Origin: Algoriphagus resistens
Lineage (GTDB): Bacteria; Bacteroidota; Bacteroidia; Cytophagales; Cyclobacteriaceae
Reading direction: 5' to 3'
Length of the DNA stretch: 64,000 bases
Assembly (NCBI RefSeq): GCF_001442615.1
Contig: NZ_LMXN01000010.1
Location: forward strand, 62,001-126,000
The first letter of the stretch is position 1. Each line of letters opens with the position of its first letter. Positions 9,401 through 18,424 of this stretch are shown here, piece by piece. The notes beneath the pieces were generated by a model that did not search any database, was not told the origin of the DNA, and saw only the letters and a list, made by a program, of their open reading frames with translations. A program made the position numbers and the translations under genes.

Positions 9401-9643
9401 ATGAAGGAAAAAATCAACACTATTGTTCGCATCTTCCCAGGAAAAGAGGAGGTAATCGAACTGCTACTGTTGAGTAATCCCAACTTCCTTGAGTTATGTA
9501 CAGATTATATGTTATGCTCGAGCAGAATATTGGAGATAAAGAAAGAACTTGAGAAGCACAACGTGCAGATCAAAGAATATGAGGATCTTCAGCGAAATCT
9601 GGAGGAAGAAATATTGATCTATATAAATAAAGTCCAACACTAA
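9401..9643 (+). CDS. Small conserved-looking helical protein of unknown function
   Basis: I chose the ATG at 9401 (MKEKINTIVRIFPGKEEVIE) over the ATG at 9353 because the upstream 16 residues look like untranslated DNA and the palindrome lies just before them. The 80-residue product has no signal peptide. Its C-terminal half is a heptad-rich helix (ILEIKKELEKHNVQIKEYED, LQRNLEEEILIYI) that should form a coiled coil. Two Cys residues (ELCTDYMLCSS) sit in the middle. I do not recognise a named family. The spacing after the TPR regulator suggests it belongs to the same regulatory locus. Confidence 0.6.
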   Translation: MKEKINTIVRIFPGKEEVIELLLLSNPNFLELCTDYMLCSSRILEIKKELEKHNVQIKEYEDLQRNLEEEILIYINKVQH

Positions 9644-9686
9644 TTATTTATCCGGTATCAAAAGCCAAGTATAAAATAATAAAAAA

Positions 9687-9772
9687 ATCGAGCATGCTGC
9701 AAGCAACACTAAGGGGTGATTATATACCGTGCGAGATTTCAAGAGAACAAAAAAAATAAAATCTATAACCCT
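9687..9772 (+). promoter_or_regulatory. Leader element copy L1, ends at the start codon of the gene at 9773
   Basis: This copy starts ATCGAGCATG (9687-9696) and has CGTGCGAGAT at 9728-9737. The two pair as ATC, a tandem G.A/A.G, then GCATG with CGTGC; the T.G wobble keeps the stem that is GCATG/CATGC in L3 and L4. It ends directly at ATGAAA of the downstream gene. A GTG at 9716 opens a frame in phase with the downstream gene and encodes IYRARFQ, similar to IYHARFH in L4. Confidence 0.6.
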
Positions 9773-10237
9773 ATGAAAAAACCAATAACAGTGCTCGCAT
9801 TCTGCTTACTGACTATAAGCGTAAGCGCACAAAGTTTTAGCGAAGAAATTGATCTTGTACAGGCAATTTTTGGAATGGAAAAAAAAGCTTTTGTAGCTAG
9901 CTTTATCACTATTGAAGATGAACAAGAGGGGATATTCTGGTCTATTTATGATCAATATGAAGCAGAGCGGAAACAATTGGGTAAAACAAGAATCGCGCTA
10001 TTGGAGGAATATGCTGAAAATTACGACTCAATGGATGAGGCAAAGACCAGTGCACTCTTAAGTGATATGATGGCCTTGCAAGCAAGTACAGACAAGCAGC
10101 TGACCAAGTATTCCAAAAAAATCAAGAAAGAAGTTAATGTGAAAACTGCGGCACAATTTTTCCAGATTGAGGGATATATCCTAAGTAAGATCCGGGCAGA
10201 AATACTGGAAAACATCCCGTTGATAGGTGAAAATTGA
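9773..10237 (+). CDS. Small secreted helical protein of unknown function
   Basis: The ATG at 9773 gives 154 residues beginning with a signal peptide (MKKPITVLAFCLLTISVSAQ); an in-frame GTG at 9716 lies inside the leader element and is less likely. The mature protein is almost wholly helical and highly charged (FGMEKKAFVASFITIEDEQE, YDQYEAERKQLGKTRIALLE, YSKKIKKEVNVKTAAQFFQI, EGYILSKIRAEI). This build resembles small periplasmic helical proteins such as Spy/CpxP-like or sensor-of-ECF types, but I see no diagnostic motif. No close operon partner follows: the next plus-strand gene is 391 bp away. Confidence 0.65.
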   Translation: MKKPITVLAFCLLTISVSAQSFSEEIDLVQAIFGMEKKAFVASFITIEDEQEGIFWSIYDQYEAERKQLGKTRIALLEEYAENYDSMDEAKTSALLSDMMALQASTDKQLTKYSKKIKKEVNVKTAAQFFQIEGYILSKIRAEILENIPLIGEN

Positions 10238-10434
10238 TTTGTAAAACGCTTCATTCCAAACCAAAAATACCTTGAGAGCCTCCGTATCCCCTGTCTTGGG
10301 ATCCCGGATCTCAAACAGGTCATTTGGCGAACTGTCTTGGCAATCTTAATGCGTCTTTTCACTAGTAAGGTTGACAAGACAGTTCATTGGAATATCCTTA
10401 AACTGCAAAATTTCAATTTATTGATTTCAAATGA

Positions 10435-10531
10435 TCATAATTTGTCTTTCAATGGTCATATGGAATCTTTGACGATTAAACTAATCATTGCACTGTGTGT
10501 TTTAATGATGATTTTAATCGTGTCGATTTCA
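10435..10531 (-). repeat. Leader element copy L2, orphan, inside a 391-bp gap
   Basis: Read on the minus strand, this copy carries TGAAATCGACACGATTAAAA and GATTCCATATGACC, aligning with the other leader copies. It folds well: CGATTAAA/TTTAATCG is a perfect 8-bp stem (10473-10480 with 10513-10520), AATCAT/ATGATT stacks inside it, and ATC/GAT closes it outside (10465-10467, 10525-10527). No gene starts at its end. On the minus strand beyond it, about 10240-10330, a short frame (DLFEIRDPKTGDTEALKVFL) looks like decayed coding DNA. The rest of 10238-10628 shows nothing else. Confidence 0.55.
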
Positions 10532-10628
10532 GATAATTTTTAAGTTGTAGAGAAGCTTACCTAGGTACATATAGCCACGCAATTCCCCCCGATTTTTTTA
10601 TATTGCCGGCTAAACCCGATCTCTACCT

Positions 10629-11942
10629 ATGACCATTCTACTTGTTCTGATCAGTATCGCCATACTGGTGCTGCTTATTGTCTGGGCCAAGCTCAATCCT
10701 TTTTTAGCATTTATAATCTCTTCTATAGCTGCCGGCTTTCTTCTCGGACTGCCTGCCGACCAGATCGCCGGATCGGTGCAGCGTGGAATGGGCGAATTAC
10801 TTGGTGACCTGGTAATCGTGATCGTCATGGGGGCCATGCTTGGCAAGCTGGTAGCAGAAAGTGGGGCCGCCCAGAAGATTGCAGGCGTATTGATGAAAAT
10901 TTTTGGAGAGAAACACATTACCTGGGCAATGTCCTTTACCGGACTGATCGTAGGTATTCCCCTTTTCTATAATGTAGGTTTTGTGCTCTTGGTGCCCCTG
11001 GCATTTACGGTGGCTTACCAGTACAAAATATCTGCAGTCTACGTGGGTATCCCGCTGTTGGCAGCACTTTCAGTAACCCACGGCTTTCTTCCCCCACATC
11101 CGTCGCCTGCGGCGTTGGTGGCACAGTTTGAAGCCAATATGGGGCTTACCCTTTTTTACGGTTTTACGATAGCAATTCCAACCATTATTATAGCCGGACC
11201 TATTTTTGCCAGGACGCTGAAAAACATGAAGGCCAGTCCGCTCAAGACTTTTCAGGCGGAGACTAAGCCTGAGTCGGAGCTTCCAAGTGCGGCAACCAGT
11301 TTTTTCACCGCTTTACTTCCGGTGTTTCTTCTGGTAGGGACCACGGCATTGAACCTCAATATTTCTGCAGAAAGTGGCCTGGCCCCTGTTATTGCCTTTG
11401 TGGCAGATCCGGGAATAGTCATGTTGATTTCTGTGCTTATTGCCACCTACACCTTAGGGCTGAGAAGAAAGTTTGACATGAAGCAGATCATGGAAATCTA
11501 TACCGTTGCTACCAAAGACATCGCAATGATCCTTTTGATCGTAGCCGGTGCCGGGGCATTGAAACAGATTTTTACGGATACCGGAGTCAGTCTGGTGATC
11601 GCAGAAGGACTGCAATCCTGGGACATTCATCCCTTGATACTTGCCTGGATCATTACCGCTATCATACGTGTCTGTGTGGGTTCGGCAACAGTTGCCGGAT
11701 TGACCACCGCGGGAATAATAGCCCCCCTGGTGACTACCATGAATGTGGACCCAAACCTTCTGGTCCTATCCATAGGAGCGGGAAGCCTGATGTTCTCACA
11801 TTTCAATGATGCCGGATTCTGGATGTATAAGGAGTTCTTCAATGTAAGCATCAAAGACACCATCAAATCCTGGTCTTTAATGGAAACCATTGTGGCGGTA
11901 GCAGGGTTGGCAGGTGTTCTGATCCTCGATATTTTTGTATAA
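10629..11942 (+). CDS. GntP-family permease (gluconate/organic acid:H+ symporter type)
   Basis: The protein has 437 residues, the usual length for the GntP family, with 12 or more hydrophobic segments. Signature stretches are LPADQIAGSVQRGMGELLG, GVVIVMGAMLG-like DLVIVIVMGAMLGKLVAESG, the conserved THGFLPPHPSPAALV (about residues 155-170), and DTGVSLVIAEGL. Family members import gluconate and related sugar acids or hydroxy acids across the inner membrane. The substrate here is unknown. The RidA-family gene follows after 21 bp, so the pair is likely an operon; in related bacteria similar pairs accompany D-amino-acid or hydroxy-acid catabolic genes, which are not present here. Confidence 0.93.
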   Translation: MTILLVLISIAILVLLIVWAKLNPFLAFIISSIAAGFLLGLPADQIAGSVQRGMGELLGDLVIVIVMGAMLGKLVAESGAAQKIAGVLMKIFGEKHITWAMSFTGLIVGIPLFYNVGFVLLVPLAFTVAYQYKISAVYVGIPLLAALSVTHGFLPPHPSPAALVAQFEANMGLTLFYGFTIAIPTIIIAGPIFARTLKNMKASPLKTFQAETKPESELPSAATSFFTALLPVFLLVGTTALNLNISAESGLAPVIAFVADPGIVMLISVLIATYTLGLRRKFDMKQIMEIYTVATKDIAMILLIVAGAGALKQIFTDTGVSLVIAEGLQSWDIHPLILAWIITAIIRVCVGSATVAGLTTAGIIAPLVTTMNVDPNLLVLSIGAGSLMFSHFNDAGFWMYKEFFNVSIKDTIKSWSLMETIVAVAGLAGVLILDIFV

Positions 11943-11963
11943 TTTTAAGGAAAACTAAACTAC

Positions 11964-12437
11964 ATGGAAACCCCTGAAAGCAATTTCTCCAAACTTGGCC
12001 TTTCGCTGCCACCGGCTCCGAAACCGCTAGGCGTATATAAGCCTTGTCTGGTTGATGGCAAATACTTGTACCTATCGGGTCATGGCACAGTGCAGGATGA
12101 CGGTAGCCTGATCATGGGGAGAATCGGTGAAGAGCTTGATATAGAGGAAGGAAAGCTGGCCGCAAGGCAGGTAGGGTTGGCTATGCTGGCTACTATAAAA
12201 GCCAATCTCGGCTCCCTGAACCGTGTGAAGCGCGTGATTAAAGTTTTGGGAATGGTGAATTGCGTTTCCACTTTTGAGCGCCATCCCTATGTGATCAACG
12301 GATGCAGCGAGTTATTCGCGCAGGTGTGGGGAGAGGAATATGGTATTGGCGTGCGGTCAGCTGTAGGAATGGGCACCTTGCCTGATAACATTCCTGTGGA
12401 AGTAGAAGCCATGTTTGAGCTTCACGAAGGGGCCTGA
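11964..12437 (+). CDS. RidA (YjgF/YER057c/UK114) family protein
   Basis: The protein has 157 residues and no signal peptide. RidA landmarks are YLYLSGHGTVQDDGSLIMG, AARQVGLAMLATIKANLGSL, VNCVSTFERHPYVINGCSEL and the C-terminal VRSAVGMGTLPDNIPVEVEA, in which the Arg corresponds to the substrate-carboxylate-binding Arg of RidA. The family hydrolyses reactive enamine/imine intermediates released by PLP enzymes. This longer subgroup is often linked to amino-acid catabolism. It follows the GntP permease by 21 bp. A 7-bp hairpin without a T-tract (12457-12476) lies between it and the convergent mltF-like gene. Confidence 0.9.
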   Translation: METPESNFSKLGLSLPPAPKPLGVYKPCLVDGKYLYLSGHGTVQDDGSLIMGRIGEELDIEEGKLAARQVGLAMLATIKANLGSLNRVKRVIKVLGMVNCVSTFERHPYVINGCSELFAQVWGEEYGIGVRSAVGMGTLPDNIPVEVEAMFELHEGA

Positions 12438-12488
12438 CCTGAAGCTGCCTGTGTGGAGCAGGCTGCGTTGCCTGCTGGAAAAGAGCGC

Positions 12489-13883
12489 TTAAGGCTGTAC
12501 GAGTGCCTTATAGGATTCGAACACACTCATCACGTCCTTGACATAATTCACGGCCAGATGACCTTTGGCAAACCCACTCTTTACAATAGGGTCCCGGTAA
12601 TAATCCGGGTCGCTTTTCAGCTCCAGAAACTTGGAGACCTCAGTCCAGGTCTGGGTATTTTCCCCATATTTCAAGGCCAGTCTCCAGGCGTCCTCCACAT
12701 GTCCATGCCCTATATTGTAGGATGCCAACACGAAATTTAGACGTTCGCTGATATCAGGAACCCGTTCTATCCAGAATTTATCCAGGTATTTCAGATAACG
12801 GACCCCTCCCATTAGTGACTGTGAGGGGTCGTTCGGATTATCCACCCCAAAACGCTCTAAGGTCACCGGCATCAACTGAAGCAGGCCCCTCGCCCCGGCA
12901 TACGAAGTGGCAACAGTGTCAAATCTTGACTCTTTATAAACCAAAGAAGCCAACAGGCGCCAATCCCATCCCAATTGCTCAGCCCCCTCTTTGATAATGC
13001 CATCGTAAACAGAGATCTGATTACCTGCCAGAGAGGAGAAAGGGCTATTGCTTCTGAAATAACTGTTCTTGGAATTGAGGAAATACTTAGCATAAAGATC
13101 AGGTATAAAGCGCTTTTCCTTGTCTTTAATCCACTTATTAAGTGATGCTTGCAGCTTGGGGGAATTCTTACGGACTACCCATGAGACACTCCCTTCTTTC
13201 TGGACTTTCCAGGAAATATCCAGGTCCTCGTAATAAGTGGCATTTACCTGCGCAATATTCTGATCCGCGATGGTCCATTTAATAGCGCCTTCTGCGACCT
13301 GATCGATGAGTGTTTCCTCATGTTCCGGAGTCGGGATCAACGTAAAACCAAGGTTCAGCGAATCTTTGATTACACAAAGCTGGGATTTGTAAACCGTTCC
13401 CTCCCGCACATGAACGGTATCCGAGCCTATATCATCCCATGATTTAATTTTACCCGATGATCCCAAGCCCACCATCACGGTGCTCATCTTACCGAGAGGA
13501 TCAGAGAATAAGGTGTTTTTGGAGCGCTCCTTGGTCTTTTCCAGGTTCATCGCGATCAAATCCACCTGACCATCCTGTAAGTAATCAAAAGCTTTATCTA
13601 TATCTGCGACCAATACCAGATGCAGCTGAACGTTTAATCTTTTGGCAAGATCACGTAGCATCTCATATTCGTACCCCATCCGTCTCCCCCGATAGATGTA
13701 GTAACCTGTGGAATTATTGTCCACTGCGGCCCGAATAAACCCACGGTTTTGGATCCCCTGAAGGTCAAGAATGTATGCTTTCTCCTTAAAATTGACATGT
13801 AGGTTCTTCTCTAAAAATGTGCACTGCACACCAAATAGAAGCAAAACCAGTATGGAAGTAAAGAGAATTAATGCTTTTTTCAT
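12489..13883 (-). CDS. mltF: MltF-like lytic murein transglycosylase
   Basis: The protein has 464 residues with an N-terminal hydrophobic signal segment (MKKALILFTSILVLLLFGVQ) followed by Cys21; the -1 Gln makes the lipobox atypical. Residues about 45-270 form an extracellular solute-binding-type domain (IRAAVDNNSTGYYIYRGRRM, GYEYEMLRDLAKRLNV, VDLIAMNLEKTKER, WTIADQNIAQ). Residues about 290-430 form the SLT catalytic domain, with catalytic Glu318 in YKESRFD, then ARGLLQLMP and SYNIGHGHVEDA. MltF cleaves peptidoglycan strands to 1,6-anhydro products in the periplasm. The gene stands alone: the TolC operon upstream ends with its own terminator and the RidA gene is convergent. Confidence 0.92.
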   Translation of the reverse strand: MKKALILFTSILVLLLFGVQCTFLEKNLHVNFKEKAYILDLQGIQNRGFIRAAVDNNSTGYYIYRGRRMGYEYEMLRDLAKRLNVQLHLVLVADIDKAFDYLQDGQVDLIAMNLEKTKERSKNTLFSDPLGKMSTVMVGLGSSGKIKSWDDIGSDTVHVREGTVYKSQLCVIKDSLNLGFTLIPTPEHEETLIDQVAEGAIKWTIADQNIAQVNATYYEDLDISWKVQKEGSVSWVVRKNSPKLQASLNKWIKDKEKRFIPDLYAKYFLNSKNSYFRSNSPFSSLAGNQISVYDGIIKEGAEQLGWDWRLLASLVYKESRFDTVATSYAGARGLLQLMPVTLERFGVDNPNDPSQSLMGGVRYLKYLDKFWIERVPDISERLNFVLASYNIGHGHVEDAWRLALKYGENTQTWTEVSKFLELKSDPDYYRDPIVKSGFAKGHLAVNYVKDVMSVFESYKALVQP

Positions 13884-13974
13884 GCACTAGAGCCAAGGCT
13901 CCGGATGTTTCTGAATGCCTTTTTGGCAAATGCTGTGCCAAAAGAAAAATAAAGTATTCGTTAAAAAAAGCAAA

Positions 13975-14009
13975 TAAAAAAACGAAGACTATTGCTGATG
14001 CCTTCGTTT
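13975..14009 (-). terminator. Rho-independent terminator after the TolC gene
   Basis: Arms AAACGAAG (13980-13987) and CTTCGTTT (14002-14009) form an 8-bp stem. On the minus strand the stem is followed by a T-run (TTTTTTTATTTGC). It lies just after the TolC stop and ends the efflux operon. Confidence 0.8.
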
Positions 14010-14014
14010 CATAA

Positions 14015-15361
14015 CTAATCTTCTGATGTCAGCTCAAAATCTTCCTGGCTATTCTGAAAGAAAATCTTCCCGGAAAGCCTTCTTAATTCAATTTCTTGCT
14101 CCTTAATATTGAAAATAGACGTAATCAGACGGTTTTCGGCAGTGAGCAGATTTACCTGGGCATCCCGGAATTCCAGGTAGGACGCTATCCCCAGCCTGAA
14201 TCTTTCCAGCGCGATTTCGGAACTTTCCCTGGCCACCGCATAATTCTTCTGCTCTACTTCAAGCAGGTTGCGATTGGTGGTGTATGTGTTGAATGCCCGA
14301 TGGATATCAGAGCGGAGTTGGATCTCATATTGATCCACTGCATAGCCCTGGATCTTTTGCTGGACCTTCGCATTCTGGATCCTTCTGTTCAGGGTAAAAC
14401 CATTGAATACATTCAATGCAATATTTCCTCCATAATTAAATCCTGAACGCTGGTTTTGTGTAAGGATACCGGCATCAGAATTAGAGGTATTGGTCGCATA
14501 GGTCGCGTTCAGATTAATCATCGGGAGCCTGCTGGCCCTAAGCTCTTTCAGCTCTAAATAGGCCACATTTTCCTGTCGCTGGGCTATGAGGTAAGTTTTG
14601 TTTTCCAGAAATGCATTTTCAACCAGATTTTGTAAAAGCAAAGGCTCGCCAACTGTAATCGTATCATTCACCGTAAACTGCTCCTCGGGGTTCAACGCCA
14701 TCAGTTCGTTGAGATTAATGCGGGCATTTTGGATGACCTGCTCCTGACCGAGCAGCAAGCTCAGATCAGAATTGTAATCTACTTCAGCAGTCAGAAAATC
14801 ACGTTTCCCTGCCCCACCCAGGGAGTACTGGGCTTCTGCAATATCCAGACGGGCCTGGCTAAGCTCCAAGGTACGCTGCAAAACTTTTTCCCGCTGCAGC
14901 TCCAGCACCAGCCTGTAGTACGCTGAAGAAATGGTGGCCACCGTATTTTCCACGGCAATCTTGGCATCCAGTTCGGAGATTTCTGTCAATACCCCCAGGC
15001 GCTTCAGCACAATGAAGCTCTCCGGACGAAATCCATAGATGCCGACTACGCTAAAATTCTTTGATCGTGACTTCGCATTGTCTATCGTCCTGGGCTCAGG
15101 ATCTGTGGCAAACACCTGCTCCACATCCTCATTGCTAAAAGAGCGGGTGTAGGTGGCATCCAAAATCGGCATCAGGTAATCACCCGTACCAATACGCTGG
15201 TTTCCTTCCTGTATCCCCACCGTTTCCACTGCGATTTTGATATCCAGATTCTTTTCCAGACCTATTGTGATGGCTTTCTCCAGATCCAGAGATTCATTAC
15301 TTTGGGCAAACAAGCTTGTTACAATAATGCTCAGCAAGAGCAATAGGCTAAGTTTCTTCAT
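14015..15361 (-). CDS. TolC-family outer-membrane efflux protein
   Basis: The protein has 448 residues with a signal peptide (MKKLSLLLLLSIIVTSLFAQ). The mature part has two long helical repeats typical of the OEP family: LDLEKAITIGLEKNLDIKIA near the start, VLQRTLELSQARLDIAEAQY mid-way, and LELEVEQ-like heptads before RFRLGIASYLEFRDAQVNLL. It would form the trimeric outer-membrane channel of a tripartite efflux pump. Its ATG shares a base with the stop codon of the RND gene (TAATG), so translation is probably coupled. It is the last gene of the hydrolase-MFP-RND-TolC operon. Confidence 0.93.
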   Translation of the reverse strand: MKKLSLLLLLSIIVTSLFAQSNESLDLEKAITIGLEKNLDIKIAVETVGIQEGNQRIGTGDYLMPILDATYTRSFSNEDVEQVFATDPEPRTIDNAKSRSKNFSVVGIYGFRPESFIVLKRLGVLTEISELDAKIAVENTVATISSAYYRLVLELQREKVLQRTLELSQARLDIAEAQYSLGGAGKRDFLTAEVDYNSDLSLLLGQEQVIQNARINLNELMALNPEEQFTVNDTITVGEPLLLQNLVENAFLENKTYLIAQRQENVAYLELKELRASRLPMINLNATYATNTSNSDAGILTQNQRSGFNYGGNIALNVFNGFTLNRRIQNAKVQQKIQGYAVDQYEIQLRSDIHRAFNTYTTNRNLLEVEQKNYAVARESSEIALERFRLGIASYLEFRDAQVNLLTAENRLITSIFNIKEQEIELRRLSGKIFFQNSQEDFELTSED

Positions 15362-18300
15362 TAAATTCTGGCTAATCTTCCTTCTTTGGAAGTGAGATAA
15401 GTATAAATGGCAGGAATCACGAACAGCGTCAAAATTGTCGCAAAGGTCAATCCGCCGATTACGGCAGCTCCCATAGGCACACGGCTTTCAGCACCGGCAC
15501 CAAGTCCCAGCGCAATAGGCAGAATACCTAAAATAGTCGAAAGACTTGTCATCAAAATCGGCCTGAACCTGGCCACAGCCGCTCCATAAATAGCCTCGTG
15601 AACTGACATCCCCGTAGCTTTTCGCTGATTGGCAAATTCCACAATCAGGATACCGTTTTTGGTCACCAGACCGATGAGCATGATAATACCGATCTGGCTG
15701 AAGATGTTCAGGGTAAAGTCAAACATCCATAGGGTAAACAGTGCTCCAAACAATGCCAACGGTACTGTAAACATGATGGTAAGTGGATCCAGGAAGCTTT
15801 CAAACTGAGCGGATAGCACCAGGTAAATCAAGATCAGGGCGAAGATAAAGGCGAAAAGCAGGGAATTGGAACTCTCTCTGAATTCCTTGGACGGACCTGA
15901 TACATCGGTAGTAAAGGAATCATCCAGTACTTCAGCGGCTATTCTGTCCATTTCATCCAAGCCGTCCCCTATGGTGTATCCTTCCGCCAGGTTGGCCGAT
16001 ACAGTGCCCGCTACAAACCGGTTGAATCTGTACAGCTGGGGTGGAGTACTCTTTTCTGTCACGGTGACCAGATTATCCAGCTGTACCAAGGAACCGTTTT
16101 CTGCACGCACATAGAGCATTCTTAGGTTGACAGGTTCATTTCTGTCCTCCAGTCTCATTTCACCTACCACCTGATACTGCTTGCCGTTTTTGATGAAATA
16201 GGCGAACCGTTGTCCCGAATAGGATAATTGTAGGGTACGGGCTATTTCCTGGATGGAAACGCCGATATTTCTGGCTTTGGCCCTATCGATCTCGATCTCC
16301 AGTTCCGGCTTGGTAAATTTAAGGTTGATGTCAGAGAAAATAAAGATCGGGCTCTTATCCACTTCAGCCATGAAGGCAGGGATTACCTCTTTCAGCTTAT
16401 CCAAGGTTGGAGCCTGCAAGACATATTGCACAGGAAGACCGCCCCGGCTGTTCCCTATAGACTGCGCCTGTGAAGCAAATGCTTTCACTCCCGTATATTT
16501 TTTGAGCTTTTGGTTGATTTCATTAAAATATTGCCCCTGTGTCTTCTCTCTGTTTTCTGCATCTGTAAGGATGAACCGCACAAAACCGGAATTCGTGCTG
16601 GAAGAACCAAAACCCGGTGAGGTTACCGACACCATTCCGCTGACCTCATCTTTCGGGTAGTCGGCTTTAAAATCTTCTACCATCCGATCAATAATCTGAT
16701 CCATGTAGCTAAATGTCGCTCCCTCCGGCCCATTCATGCGGATGACGATTTCGCCCCTATCCTCAGTCGGTGCCAATTCTGTAGGGATTTCGTTGAACAA
16801 CCAATAGATCCCAAAACCCATGACTGCAATCATAGCGAAGGAAACCCAACGAAACTGCATAAACCAGGAAAGGGCCCGGTCATACTTATTGTTGATCCAT
16901 ACAAAACCCGGCTCGGTAAAATTATAGAAGCGGTTATGCTTTTCTCTTTTCTTAAGGAATTTAGAGCTCAGCATAGGGGTCATGGTCAATGCCACAAAGG
17001 AGGAAATGATCACCGCCCCTGCTACCACTATCCCAAATTCACGGAACAGACGTCCGGTGGTGCCTGTCAGGAAAATCACCGGAAGAAACACTGCAGCAAG
17101 TGCTACTGTGGTAGCGATTACTGCGAAAAATATCTCCTCGGAACCCTTTTCAGCTGCTTCTTGGGGATCCTCTCCCTTTTCTATACGGGTGTAAATATTC
17201 TCCAAAACCACGATCGCGTCATCGACGACCAGACCAATGGAAAGCACAATCCCCAGCAGGGTCAGTACATTGATGGAGAAACCCATCAGGTACATGATGA
17301 AAAATACACCGACCAATGATATAGGGATCGTGAGAACGGGAATAAATGTAGTCCTCCAATCCCTTAGAAAAAGGAAAATAATTGCCACCACCAGGATAAA
17401 GGCAGTAATAATAGTCTCCTGAACCTCTGAAATAGAGCTTCGGATGTAGTTGGTCTTGTCAAAGCCTATCTCCAGTCCTACGTCAGCGGGAAGATCCTTT
17501 TTGATAAATTCCAGTCTTCTGTAGAATTCATCTGCTATCTCTATACTGTTGGAACCGGGAAGCGGCACCAATACCACCCCGACCATAGGCACTCCATCCC
17601 GTTTGAGGATACTACGCTCATTAAGCGCAGCCAGCTCTGCTTTTCCTATATCCTGAAAGCGGACGATGTTGTTCTGGTCTTCTTTGATGATCAGATCATT
17701 GAATTCCTGGGGAGTGCTCAGCCTGCTTTTGGTGCGGACAGAGAGCTCAATTGTCTCACCTTCTATTTTTCCCGAAGGCAACTCTACGTTCTCACTTTGC
17801 ACTTTGGACAGCACATCCAAGGGAGTCACGCCGTAGGAAGCCATTTTCAGGGGATCCATACGCAGACGGATCGCATATTCTTTCTCACCCCAGATCCGGA
17901 CCTGGCTTACGCCGGGGATGGTCTGGAGTCTTTCTTTGAAAATATTCTCTGCAATATCGGAGAGATCCAGAAGGCTTCTCTCGTTACTTTTAACATTCAG
18001 AAAAACGATAGGTTCGGAGTCAGCATCGGCTTTGGAGACTACCGGAGGCTCCGCATCAGGGGGAAGGTTACGCTGGGCACCGGAGACCTTATCCCGTACG
18101 TCATTTGCGGCAGCTTCCAAATCCGCCCCCACATCAAATTCCACGGTAATGCTACTTGCCCCGTCATTACTGGTAGAGGTAAGTGATTTGATACCCTGTA
18201 TCCCGTTAATAGCTTCTTCAAGTGGCTCGGTAATCTGAGCCTCGATGACATCCGCATTTGCCCCTACATACGTAGTCCTTACATTGATGACAGGGGGATC

Positions 18301-18423
18301 CACACTTGGGAACTCCCGGATTCCCAACATAGAAATTCCTATGGCACCAAAAAGCATGATGACCAGGGACATTACGATGGCCAATACCGGCCTGTTTACA
18401 CTTATATTGGATAAGCTAGCCAT
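15361..18423 (-). CDS. RND efflux permease (HAE1/AcrB type)
   Basis: The protein has 1020 residues, the normal length for AcrB-like pumps. It starts with the first transmembrane helix (RPVLAIVMSLVIMLFGAIGI). Typical stretches are ITEPLEEAINGIQGIKSLTS in the porter domain, the second hydrophobic block from LGIVLSIGLVVDDAIVVLEN with the paired Asp residues of the proton relay, FREFGIVVAGAVIISSFVAL, and the C-terminal block IGLVTKNGILIVEFANQ. It exports hydrophobic or amphiphilic compounds using the proton gradient, together with the adaptor at 18425 and the TolC protein at 14015. One base separates it from the adaptor gene. Confidence 0.96.
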   Translation of the reverse strand: MASLSNISVNRPVLAIVMSLVIMLFGAIGISMLGIREFPSVDPPVINVRTTYVGANADVIEAQITEPLEEAINGIQGIKSLTSTSNDGASSITVEFDVGADLEAAANDVRDKVSGAQRNLPPDAEPPVVSKADADSEPIVFLNVKSNERSLLDLSDIAENIFKERLQTIPGVSQVRIWGEKEYAIRLRMDPLKMASYGVTPLDVLSKVQSENVELPSGKIEGETIELSVRTKSRLSTPQEFNDLIIKEDQNNIVRFQDIGKAELAALNERSILKRDGVPMVGVVLVPLPGSNSIEIADEFYRRLEFIKKDLPADVGLEIGFDKTNYIRSSISEVQETIITAFILVVAIIFLFLRDWRTTFIPVLTIPISLVGVFFIMYLMGFSINVLTLLGIVLSIGLVVDDAIVVLENIYTRIEKGEDPQEAAEKGSEEIFFAVIATTVALAAVFLPVIFLTGTTGRLFREFGIVVAGAVIISSFVALTMTPMLSSKFLKKREKHNRFYNFTEPGFVWINNKYDRALSWFMQFRWVSFAMIAVMGFGIYWLFNEIPTELAPTEDRGEIVIRMNGPEGATFSYMDQIIDRMVEDFKADYPKDEVSGMVSVTSPGFGSSSTNSGFVRFILTDAENREKTQGQYFNEINQKLKKYTGVKAFASQAQSIGNSRGGLPVQYVLQAPTLDKLKEVIPAFMAEVDKSPIFIFSDINLKFTKPELEIEIDRAKARNIGVSIQEIARTLQLSYSGQRFAYFIKNGKQYQVVGEMRLEDRNEPVNLRMLYVRAENGSLVQLDNLVTVTEKSTPPQLYRFNRFVAGTVSANLAEGYTIGDGLDEMDRIAAEVLDDSFTTDVSGPSKEFRESSNSLLFAFIFALILIYLVLSAQFESFLDPLTIMFTVPLALFGALFTLWMFDFTLNIFSQIGIIMLIGLVTKNGILIVEFANQRKATGMSVHEAIYGAAVARFRPILMTSLSTILGILPIALGLGAGAESRVPMGAAVIGGLTFATILTLFVIPAIYTYLTSKEGRLARI

Positions 18424-18424
18424 G

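Noticed and set aside
16936..17319. Plus-strand open frame of 127 codons
   Set aside because: It is antisense to the conserved RND transmembrane region and has the His/Gln/Lys-rich composition of a shadow frame.
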